Made by a program: the position numbers and the translations under genes. Positions 55,255-63,164 of a stretch of 64,000 nt of DNA are shown one piece after another; the stretch's first letter is position 1, and each line of letters starts with the position of its first letter. Where the stretch lies: contig JAAXGW010000021.1 in assembly GCA_012267385.1 (NCBI GenBank), positions 1 through 64,000 of the forward strand. The letters run 5' to 3'. Source of the stretch: OMG group bacterium (GTDB lineage Bacteria; Pseudomonadota; Gammaproteobacteria; Pseudomonadales; Azotimanducaceae). The notes under the pieces are model-generated. The model was not told the DNA's origin. It saw only the letters and a program-made list of their open reading frames with translations, and made no database searches.

Positions 55255-56049
55255 ATGACCACCACTAGTGAATCCACCGACTATCCCATGTTACAAGTAA
55301 CGAATCGTGCGGAAGAAATATTGAAAGAGTCAGGTGTACTGACTAACGGTTATCTAACCGCTCTAGCCGACGGTAGCATGACAAAAGAAATGTTTCGGTT
55401 GTCTCAAGAACAATTTTTCTTCGCCGTTACATTCTTTCCCCGACCGATGAGTGCTTTGGTAGGTCGTCTTCCTGATCCAATGCAACGACTTGACATTCTA
55501 AAAAACGTAGTGGAAGAACACGGAGAGTTTGCCGAAAGTAAATTTCATCAAACGACTTTCGTAAAGTTTTTGACATCTCTAGGGAGCGAAGTTGAGTCTT
55601 TGGGTAACAAGTCTGCTCTGTGGCCTGAAGTTCGGGCTTTTAATACGGTATTAGCCGGTTCCTGCGTGCTTTCGGAACTTGAGGTAGGAATCGCGTGTAT
55701 GGGCATTATTGAACTTGCTTTCGCTTCGATATCGGTAAGTATCGGTGCAAGTGTCGTGCGTCGTCAATGGGTTGAAAGAGACAACTTGACGCACTATACC
55801 TTACACGCCGAACTGGATGAGCGGCACGCCGACGAATTCTTTCGTGTGATCGAACCATCTTGGGATAATCCCGATCGTCAGCACTACATCGATCAAGGCC
55901 TCAATTTAGGAGCCTATGTCTTTAAACAACTGTACGAGAGTCTTTATGCCACCGCACAGATAAAACTAGCTACAGTGGAAAACCAGAACGACAAGGATCC
56001 AAATGAGTCGGATCTTTTCGATGCGGAAGCCTCCGGGGATCCAGACTAA
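55255..56049 (+). CDS. Haem-oxygenase-like diiron oxidase (TenA/PqqC/CADD-like)
   Basis: A 264-residue helical-bundle metalloenzyme. ATG 55255 is preferred over the upstream TTG 55246. Diiron ligands are seen in order: Glu in NVVEEHGEF, His in SKFHQ, Glu in MGIIELAF, and the H-x3-D-x2-H set in LHAELDERHADEF. These match the CADD/HDO group, which uses O2 for C-C cleavage, N-oxygenation or desaturation of amino-acid-derived or fatty substrates. It is the last gene of the operon. Its stop overlaps the convergent lipoprotein gene by three bases. The reaction is unknown, but the metal site looks complete. Confidence 0.78.
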   Translation: MTTTSESTDYPMLQVTNRAEEILKESGVLTNGYLTALADGSMTKEMFRLSQEQFFFAVTFFPRPMSALVGRLPDPMQRLDILKNVVEEHGEFAESKFHQTTFVKFLTSLGSEVESLGNKSALWPEVRAFNTVLAGSCVLSELEVGIACMGIIELAFASISVSIGASVVRRQWVERDNLTHYTLHAELDERHADEFFRVIEPSWDNPDRQHYIDQGLNLGAYVFKQLYESLYATAQIKLATVENQNDKDPNESDLFDAEASGDPD

Positions 56050-58052
56050 TTGCTTGCTACTAGAAGAACAGCCGTGAGCTCCACGGTTTTAGGCGGTAGA
56101 CAAATATCGTCATTGCAGGTTTGGTAGGTCACCTGACTCGCAATTGTGTATTCACCGGGAGTGCTATCCTCTGTTCCTATCTTTTGGATCACCGCGAGGT
56201 CTGAGCCACGAAAGATGTCGTAAGAGCCTTTGAACTGATGCATCGGCATTTTCACTTTACCTACCTCTTGTATGCTTTCAGGTATGGTAAACGACACTTT
56301 AGTCTCTTTCATGCCTTGTTCTGCATTTTTCCCCGTAGGCGCGTAGATATACCACCCGTCTTTAATATCAATGGCGAGAGAAACTTCCGCGGTGGAACCT
56401 TGATCGACTTTCTCGGGAACGACCAACTCCAATTTGACCGGTAACTTGGACTCTTCTTCCACTTGAGAAGTCTCGTTCTCCTGGGTTTTCGGAGTGGGTA
56501 ATTGGGTGTCAGCCGTATCAGCATCGTCCACCTCGGTACCCAACATTACGTAAATCCGTCCCTGGTGGCGCATGGTCAACCAGTGTTCTCTACCTGTGTC
56601 GTACAGAACACCAACAGTTGCTTGCCAGAATTTAACTTGCATTTCGAAGAATTCGTCAAACTCATCTTCAGTTCCCCAAAATCCGCCAGTTTCCTCATAT
56701 TGCGCAAGAAACGCCTCACGGCTAGGTTTTTCTTGCGGTGGATAACGACCGGGGTCTTTTCCGGCACTCTCGACCTTATTCGTACCTTCCCACTCCCACG
56801 ACAATTCATGCGAGAATTCACCACTATTCACGGTTGCAACACTCGCACCGATAATGAGGTCAGGCGTACCATCAAGGTTCCAATCGTCTACATACAAGCG
56901 CGGACCGCTACCTGGTAGTGCTTTGCTACCATCCTCGGTTGCTAATAAATCTACTGCTGGATGAAAGCGATGCTCACCGTCTACTTTGACTCCTTTAAAA
57001 AACGCTACAGCCAAGGCACCCGCATTTATATAGCTACCGGTCACCAGAAGATCTAAGACTCCGTCGCGATCCCAATCGACAACATAAGGCGAGGTCTTAA
57101 AGTCCCCGGCAAGTGCAGCCGTAGAAGTTTGTGCCCAGCCTTCAATGTCTTCGTCCGTTGCTACTCTACCAACAGTCAACGGTTTACCATCGACATCTAA
57201 GAGTAGTTCTCGTCGTCCAAATTTGGGTTCAGACTTAGTGCCGATGTTTTCACTGATCTTTAGGGCATTTCCGCCAAAGATGAGGTCATAGTCGCCATCA
57301 TCGTCGAAGTCTCCCATGGATGCAGAGGAATAAACCCAGTAGTCGAAAGTTTCAATTGGGTCGGGAATGACTGCTTCCTCAGGACTCTCCGCAAATTCAA
57401 GGTACATAGGGCTCCACTGAGACGCGGGATCTCCTTCTTGTGGCAGTTTCACCCCAGATAGAAATCCTTCTTCATTTCCGCGAAACCAGGTAACTTCGCC
57501 AGGATGGTACTGGCCCGTGATCATGTCCTCAAAGCCATCATCGTCTAAGTCGTAGAAGTACGGAGTAAAGCCAATGCAACACCATTGTTCTACTTCCATG
57601 ATCGTCCCAGCAGTATCTCGCGCCCACTCAAATTCATTTGCGAATTGAGGATTGTCGTCGCTCCCGATGTTGAGATATACGCGAACGGTGGAACCATTCT
57701 CGGACATTGGGAAGTACTCTCCAGAGTTGGTTTCAAACTCACCGACAAGTAAGTCTCGCTTACCGTCTCGGTTCCAATCCCATAATGCAGGTGCAGCTAA
57801 ACCGTGCTTTTCTGTGAGGACAGGTGCATCTCCTGCCATAACTAACACTGGTTGTTGCAACTTCGGTGCCCCTGGAATGTCGGCTCCAATGATTTCGGGA
57901 AACTGCATTTCTCCCATCATGGCGATCTGCTCGGATTGCTGAAGAAGAGATTGTTGCACCTCCGATTGCTCTTCCTCTGGAGCGTTTCCACAACCGAGTA
58001 GCACTAAGACGCATAAAAGTGAAGAAAGTCTAATGATTTTGTTGGAGTACAT
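56046..58052 (-). CDS. Lipoprotein with FG-GAP/VCBS repeats and a DsbD-alpha-like domain
   Basis: A 668-residue protein. N-terminal lipobox LLCVLVLLGCGN (Cys about 21). Several calcium-binding FG-GAP/VCBS units of a beta-propeller follow: WDWNRDGKRDLLVGEF, FYDLDDDGFEDMITGQY, MGDFDDDGDYDLIFGGN, VVDWDRDGVLDLLVTGSY and YVDDWNLDGTPDLIIGA. The C-terminal 130 residues resemble the alpha domain of DsbD, ending QVTYQTCNDDICLPPKTVEL with the two cysteines that pass electrons. The combination of an outer-facing propeller and a thiol-exchange domain is unusual. It may redox-regulate a periplasmic or surface partner. Convergent with the diiron oxidase gene. Confidence 0.85.
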   Translation of the reverse strand: MYSNKIIRLSSLLCVLVLLGCGNAPEEEQSEVQQSLLQQSEQIAMMGEMQFPEIIGADIPGAPKLQQPVLVMAGDAPVLTEKHGLAAPALWDWNRDGKRDLLVGEFETNSGEYFPMSENGSTVRVYLNIGSDDNPQFANEFEWARDTAGTIMEVEQWCCIGFTPYFYDLDDDGFEDMITGQYHPGEVTWFRGNEEGFLSGVKLPQEGDPASQWSPMYLEFAESPEEAVIPDPIETFDYWVYSSASMGDFDDDGDYDLIFGGNALKISENIGTKSEPKFGRRELLLDVDGKPLTVGRVATDEDIEGWAQTSTAALAGDFKTSPYVVDWDRDGVLDLLVTGSYINAGALAVAFFKGVKVDGEHRFHPAVDLLATEDGSKALPGSGPRLYVDDWNLDGTPDLIIGASVATVNSGEFSHELSWEWEGTNKVESAGKDPGRYPPQEKPSREAFLAQYEETGGFWGTEDEFDEFFEMQVKFWQATVGVLYDTGREHWLTMRHQGRIYVMLGTEVDDADTADTQLPTPKTQENETSQVEEESKLPVKLELVVPEKVDQGSTAEVSLAIDIKDGWYIYAPTGKNAEQGMKETKVSFTIPESIQEVGKVKMPMHQFKGSYDIFRGSDLAVIQKIGTEDSTPGEYTIASQVTYQTCNDDICLPPKTVELTAVLLVASN

Positions 58053-58295
58053 GCTGGTAACACCTCTTATAAGTCGGTAATTTCTTGGTCGATGACAGTT
58101 AGATTGATTTTATTTAGAAGTATCTGATCTCTTATGCTCGGGCTGACCAAATGTGGTCTCAGGAAGACCCAAACGAATCAGCGAGTTTGACCGAATTGAG
58201 ATTTGGAAATTATTTCTTTCGAAAACATCCTGAACACAAACGTTTGAGTTGGTGTTTCAATTCGCTTCCAGCTGCAGATAAGACCAATTCTTCTT

Positions 58296-58757
58296 TTAAA
58301 ACCCTGCCGGTTCAATCTCAGTATAGATGCCCTTTTCGGAACGAAATAACGCCGGGCGAGCAAAAGAGAATGAAAGTTCTAATGCTTTTTGAGGTACCCA
58401 TACTGGTGGGCTACGTGCGTACCCAACAGTAACGTGTGGGTTGAAGCGTTTACTGTCGCAAACGGTCTGTATTTCTGCATTAGCTAACGAAACGAGAGCG
58501 ATGATCACTCGAGCCTTTCGAGGGGAAGGAAAACCAGAAAAACGATTGAGTTCGCACTGCAATGGAAAGTACTGTGATAAAGCTTGGACCTTTCGATGGG
58601 CAACCTCAAACAATTCGGGAGACAGGTCTGGGAAGTACTCAAACGTTATGTGGTATTTCTCAGGTTTCGTCCATCTTACTTGATCAATTTCAGGTTTATT
58701 ACTGGACAGGAATTCGTGGACTTCCTCGGGAACCATCGAACCGATGAAGTAGCTCAT
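58296..58757 (-). CDS. thpR: RNA 2',3'-cyclic phosphodiesterase (2'-5' RNA ligase family)
   Basis: A 153-residue 2H phosphoesterase. The two catalytic H-x-T-x motifs are YHITFEYF and FNPHVTVGYAR. It opens 2',3'-cyclic phosphates and can reversibly join 2'-5' linkages in tRNA halves. It lies downstream of cysQ on the same strand with 6 bp between, with GTAGGA as ribosome site. Length is slightly below the usual 170-180. Confidence 0.85.
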   Translation of the reverse strand: MSYFIGSMVPEEVHEFLSSNKPEIDQVRWTKPEKYHITFEYFPDLSPELFEVAHRKVQALSQYFPLQCELNRFSGFPSPRKARVIIALVSLANAEIQTVCDSKRFNPHVTVGYARSPPVWVPQKALELSFSFARPALFRSEKGIYTEIEPAGF

Positions 58758-58763
58758 CCTACT

Positions 58764-59579
58764 TTAGCTTTCGTTGGTTAGGACACCCGACAAGGCGATG
58801 ATGTTCGACCATTCTTCCGGGTGGGCACTGCACGCAAAAAACGCAGAATTTAGTGTCGACTCCGACTGGTTGTATACCTTCGGGGTACCGTCAAGTAAAT
58901 ACACTCCACCACCTGCTGCGCGGAGTACCGAGTGCGCAGCTGCGATATCCCATTCGTTAGACAGTCCGAAACGTACGTAGATATCCGCTTGACCTTCGGC
59001 GATGTAGCACACTTTGATACTACTTCCGACGGTTTTTACTTTCACTCTCTTTCCAATCGACTCGAGATAGTCAATTATCTGTTGGTTTTTAGTAGTGGTG
59101 TAGTGTCGACTGGTGGTCATTCGAAGGGAATTGCCAAGTTGTGTTGTCGAGATTGGTGATGCGTCATCGACGGTATGTCGCAGTGCTATTGCACATTCGA
59201 CATCACCAGAATACACCATGTCTTTCGTTGGTATTCCCACCACTCCCAGCTTGGGTATTCCACGTTCTATCAACGCGATGTTTACCGTGAATTCATCGTT
59301 TCTTTCAGTAAATTCTCGAGTACCGTCTAAGGGGTCCACAATCCAATGTTGATCCCAGCTTCGACGTACGTCAAAAGGCGGTATTTCACCCTCTTCAGAG
59401 AGCACGGGAATCGATGGATCAATATTCTCGAGGCCTTCCATGATCACTTCGTGTGCTCTTCGGTCTGCATCCGTAATTGGTGTATTGTCGGATTTGGTGT
59501 CTACGATGAAGTTTGAGTTGTACACGTCGAGAATTTCTCGGTGTGCAAGACGAGTAATTGCGACTAATTCACTTAGCAC
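58764..59579 (-). CDS. cysQ: 3'(2'),5'-bisphosphate nucleotidase CysQ
   Basis: A 271-residue inositol-monophosphatase-family enzyme that removes the 3'-phosphate from PAP made in sulfate assimilation. Metal-binding motifs are SDNTPITDADRRAHE, LSEEGE, WIVDPLDGTREFTERNDEF, and WDIAAAHSVLRAAGG. GTG start at 59579. First gene of a two-gene unit with thpR. Confidence 0.93.
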   Translation of the reverse strand: MLSELVAITRLAHREILDVYNSNFIVDTKSDNTPITDADRRAHEVIMEGLENIDPSIPVLSEEGEIPPFDVRRSWDQHWIVDPLDGTREFTERNDEFTVNIALIERGIPKLGVVGIPTKDMVYSGDVECAIALRHTVDDASPISTTQLGNSLRMTTSRHYTTTKNQQIIDYLESIGKRVKVKTVGSSIKVCYIAEGQADIYVRFGLSNEWDIAAAHSVLRAAGGGVYLLDGTPKVYNQSESTLNSAFFACSAHPEEWSNIIALSGVLTNES

Positions 59580-59953
59580 TTGTTTACAGGTCCAACGAAT
59601 TCAATGGGAAACGGTTCGCATTGGATCGAATAGTGTTGGGAGGGCGACGATGAAAATGGTTGGGCCTCGCATCGGCTGCAGTAAAGAAATGATATCAAGT
59701 TTTTGCGTCCCTAGTTTGGCGTTCCGAAAAAAGCAAATGTTAATGTTAGCTTCAGCACCGTGAATCATAGAGGAGATGCTTCTTTGCGAGCTGGATGTGG
59801 TCGATGAATGAACAAAACTGACTTGAGCGACATAAGCTCGATGTTCAAAATTTATCGAAATCTTCTTAAATTCCGATTAACTACTTCTGGTTTACACTAG
59901 TTTTCGATTAAATTTAACAATGTGTAATGTGGTAGTTACTTTCTTCGACTGAT
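59580..59953. other. Intergenic region, divergent promoters expected
   Basis: A 374-bp region between the divergent cysQ and hslR genes. It must hold both promoters, but no specific box was chosen. No coding frame of credible composition was seen. Confidence 0.5.
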
Positions 59954-60337
59954 ATGAGAATCGATAAATGGTTATGGGTTGCGCGTTTTTACAAGACGCG
60001 CAGTCGAGCAAAAGCAGCCGTAATGCATGGGAAAGTTCAAGTCAACAGTGACCGTATCAAACCCGCGAAAGAAATTCAACTAGGCGACCTGGTATCCATC
60101 AAAGAAGAGTACTTTAGCCGTGAATATGTAGTACAAGAGTTCCGAGAACAACGAAGCTCAGCAAAGGTCGCGCAAACGCTTTATCAAGAAACTGAGAATT
60201 CAATCGCGCGAACTGAAGAAGCTACTGCAAGACGAAAATCAAATTATGACTCAGTGTTACGCCCTCGAGAAAAACCGAATAAATCCGATCGGCGCACATT
60301 AGCCCGATTGAAGCGAAGTGGTGGCCAACGAGACTAG
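59954..60337 (+). CDS. hslR: Ribosome-associated heat-shock protein 15 (HslR)
   Basis: A 127-residue S4-domain protein that binds free 50S subunits carrying nascent chains. The S4 domain covers residues 1-50 (MRIDKWLWVARFYKTRSRAKAAV). The C-terminus is very basic (KPNKSDRRTLARLKRSGGQRD), as usual. In enterobacteria hslR sits with hslO and pckA; here pckA is 1.2 kb downstream and hslO is absent, with a membrane-protein gene in the space. Confidence 0.92.
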   Translation: MRIDKWLWVARFYKTRSRAKAAVMHGKVQVNSDRIKPAKEIQLGDLVSIKEEYFSREYVVQEFREQRSSAKVAQTLYQETENSIARTEEATARRKSNYDSVLRPREKPNKSDRRTLARLKRSGGQRD

Positions 60338-60360
60338 CCAGCGTTCGATACGTAACATTT

Positions 60361-60381
60361 CTAGACACTAGTCATGTCTAG
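60361..60381. repeat. Perfect 7-bp inverted repeat after hslR
   Basis: CTAGACA / TGTCTAG with a 7-base loop lies 24 bp after the hslR stop. There is no T-run on either strand, so it is not a typical intrinsic terminator. It could be an mRNA-stabilising hairpin. Confidence 0.4.
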
Positions 60382-60624
60382 CTGATGGCAAGCACTCTGG
60401 CTAATTTCCAAAGAGTGTTCCTGAAGACAAAAAGATCAAGCCGACCTGCTAGTTTTGCTCCCGTCCACAAAAATCCTAAAATTGTGACTTCGTTATAACG
60501 TGTCTCAACGACTCAGTGCGTGTTGCTGTACGAGTCTACCCCCAAAAAATGAAAGTATCAGCAATTCAAGTGCCCTTCGCACCGTAATCTAGGACCAAAA
60601 CCAAGACGTGGAACACCATTTAAT

Positions 60625-61062
60625 ATGAAAAAAGCCGGAAAAATTGTTGGGAGTATCTTTGCTTCGTTGGGTATATTAGTTTGTTTGTTTACCCTTGTTG
60701 CTTCGGCAAAGCTCCAACATATGAAAGAGAATCCGGATAGTGAAGCCGAGAATCAAGTACACACTAGCGAGTCAGACATGGACGACGTTTTAGCGGATTT
60801 AGACTTGGACGAATCTGATGTGTCACGCCAGGAAGTAGACTTCAAGAGAACGATGACACACAGTTGGGTGGGAGCACTACTATTTGGGGTCATATTGCTC
60901 GGCGTGTTACTCAACGTACCAAAAGACTCGTTTTTCACCCCTTTAATCGCTGTAGTGAGTGCTGGAGGAGGTGCAATTTTTTGTGGAGTAGGGTTTGCGT
61001 TCTTATTTGTTATGGCACTAATCGGTAGCCTTTTGGTGCTAATCGCAAATCTGAAACAATGA
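60625..61062 (+). CDS. Small membrane protein of unknown function
   Basis: A 145-residue protein with one N-terminal helix (VGSIFASLGILVCLFTLV) and then an acidic loop rich in Asp/Ser/Glu (SESDMDDVLADLDLDESD). Three more helices follow at the C-terminus (GALLFGVILLGVLLNV, LIAVVSAGGGAIFCGVG, FAFLFVMALIGSLLVLIA). No family was recognised. It stands between hslR and pckA on the same strand. Confidence 0.65.
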   Translation: MKKAGKIVGSIFASLGILVCLFTLVASAKLQHMKENPDSEAENQVHTSESDMDDVLADLDLDESDVSRQEVDFKRTMTHSWVGALLFGVILLGVLLNVPKDSFFTPLIAVVSAGGGAIFCGVGFAFLFVMALIGSLLVLIANLKQ

Positions 61063-61553
61063 CCCATGCGATTTTGAAATCAAAATTTTTTTCAAAGTTC
61101 TGACCCATAAAGCTCGTTCAGAATTATTTTTTTGCGCTGATGCTAACTGAATCGGTACAACTTGATTCTGAGTTTTAGGTTCGGCTAGGTGTTGTCAAGA
61201 ATCGGTGTTGGATACATCCATTTAGTTGCTCGTTGACCCGCAATGTAATGCTGCTTAGAGTTTGAGTAAGCAGTCTTTGACGGTTAATGTATTTCAGATT
61301 AACAAACCGAAACGCCTTCTTAGGTGTGAGGACTAAATTTGGGTGTAATTGGTACTTACCTCGCGCCATGCGTGAAATAGGTGGAAAGCTAACAGGACGA
61401 AGCTATATTTCGGGGCGTAGACCACACGTATTGTGAAACTGTCTTTGCTACAAAGAATTCACTGTGCTTTACGAAATTGTTGCAATCGCGAATTCGAACG
61501 CGATAGGGCGCATCAAGACTAAAATATATCAACTTTTTCATTCAACGGATTGA
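61063..61553. other. Intergenic region upstream of pckA
   Basis: A 491-bp AT-rich region. A weak hairpin TTCTGA / TCAGAA (61098-61123) followed by T7 could end the upstream membrane-protein transcript. The rest should contain the pckA promoter, but none was identified with confidence. The minus-strand frame at 61175-61369 does not look like a gene. Confidence 0.4.
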
Positions 61554-61607
61554 GTACACATCGAAGCACTGCAAGAACCGACGCGATTTGAAAATTTAAC
61601 CATCCCC

Positions 61608-63107
61608 GTGTTAGCCGAACACGTGGTCCAACGTCGAGAAGGTAATCTGCTCGCGAATGGTGCCATTGCTGTCACTACAGGACGTCGTACTGGCCGTTCT
61701 CCCAGAGATCGATTCATCGTACTTGATGATATAACGCGTTCAACCGTAGACTGGGGCACCATCAACCAACCTTTTGAACCGGACGCGATGGATCTTCTAT
61801 GGTCTCGAGTTCAAAATTTCGTTGACCGGGGAGACTCATGCTACCGCGGGTTGATGCACGTTGGGGCGCATCCCGATCACTACTTACCGGTCCAGGTAAC
61901 TACCCAGTTCGCGTGGCATCAAATGTTTGCAAGTTCGTTGTTTCTAGTTCCTGAAACATTCAATCCTGAACGCAGAGACATTTGGCAAATATTGAACGCG
62001 CCGAGATTTGTTTGCGATCCGTCGCGAGACGGTACTAATTCAGACGGAACTGTGATTGTAGATTTCAGTGGTAAACGAGTATTAGTAGCAGGAATGCACT
62101 ATGCCGGCGAGATGAAGAAGGCAATGTTCGCGGTACTCAATTTTCTGCTGCCTGACAAGGACATCTTACCTATGCATTGCTCGGCAAATGTCGATGCAAA
62201 TGGCAAAGTCGCATTGTTTTTCGGTCTTTCTGGTACAGGTAAGACCACTCTTTCTTCTGACCCTGATTGTCTATTGATCGGCGACGACGAGCACGGTTGG
62301 GGCACTGGTACGGTGTTTAACTTTGAGGGTGGTTGTTACGCAAAGTGCATTAACTTAAACCACGAAACAGAACCAGTAATTTATGATGCTATTCGATTTG
62401 GCGCGTTGTTAGAAAACGTTGTAATCGATGAACAGACACGAGAGCCGGATTACTCCGACTCCAGTCTCACTGAAAACACCCGCGCATGCTACCCACGAGA
62501 TAACATTAAGTTGTGCGTACCGGACAATCGTGCTGGCGAACCGGAGACCATAAATTTCTTAACTTGCGATGTCAGTGGAGTATTACCACCAGTTTCTTTA
62601 CTGTCATTAGAGGGGGCGGCTTACCACTTTCTTTCTGGCTACACCGCCCAAGTTGGGTCTACTGTGGTTGGTGCGACAGAGCCTTTTACTTCGACGTTTT
62701 CTGCCGGTTTTGGTGCTGCGTTTTTACCACGTCCGCCGCGCGTGTACGCGGAGTTGTTGATGCAGCGGATCAACGCCTTCGGCGCTAATGTTTATTTAGT
62801 AAACACAGGTTGGACGGGTGGAGCTTTTGGAACCGGTCGTCGAATGAGCATTCCTGACACGCGGCGAATTATCAACGCTGTACGATCCGGTGAGTTGTTA
62901 CATGCACCGACGAAACACCTATCGGAGTTGAATCTCACTATTCCTACACATATTGAGGGAATTGATCCTCAAATCTTAGACCCAAAGGCAGGGTGGAGCA
63001 ATCCTAACGAATATGACACCGCACTCGGTGCCCTGATTTCCAAATTTAAAGACAACTTTACGAAGTTCGACATTGGGTCTAACATCTTGGAAGCCGGGCC
63101 GACATAG
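61608..63107 (+). CDS. pckA: Phosphoenolpyruvate carboxykinase (ATP)
   Basis: A gluconeogenic enzyme that converts oxaloacetate and ATP to PEP, ADP and CO2. From GTG 61608 it has 499 residues. Motifs: TTGRRTGRSPRDRF near the start, FGLSGTGKTTLSSDP (P-loop, about 206), and LIGDDEHGWG. Homology continues upstream in frame (EALQEPTRFENLTIPVLAEHV) to a stop at 61551, yet there is no ATG/GTG/TTG there. The real start may therefore be a rare codon such as ATC 61560 or CTG 61569. gshA follows 57 bp later. Confidence 0.93.
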   Translation: MLAEHVVQRREGNLLANGAIAVTTGRRTGRSPRDRFIVLDDITRSTVDWGTINQPFEPDAMDLLWSRVQNFVDRGDSCYRGLMHVGAHPDHYLPVQVTTQFAWHQMFASSLFLVPETFNPERRDIWQILNAPRFVCDPSRDGTNSDGTVIVDFSGKRVLVAGMHYAGEMKKAMFAVLNFLLPDKDILPMHCSANVDANGKVALFFGLSGTGKTTLSSDPDCLLIGDDEHGWGTGTVFNFEGGCYAKCINLNHETEPVIYDAIRFGALLENVVIDEQTREPDYSDSSLTENTRACYPRDNIKLCVPDNRAGEPETINFLTCDVSGVLPPVSLLSLEGAAYHFLSGYTAQVGSTVVGATEPFTSTFSAGFGAAFLPRPPRVYAELLMQRINAFGANVYLVNTGWTGGAFGTGRRMSIPDTRRIINAVRSGELLHAPTKHLSELNLTIPTHIEGIDPQILDPKAGWSNPNEYDTALGALISKFKDNFTKFDIGSNILEAGPT

Positions 63108-63164
63108 GGCGTTTTATACGCTGAACAAAACGGGACTCAATCCCAACTAACGGCACGTTTGCTA

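Noticed and set aside
61175-61369. Minus-strand open frame before pckA
   Set aside because: No ribosome site, atypical composition, and no recognisable domain.
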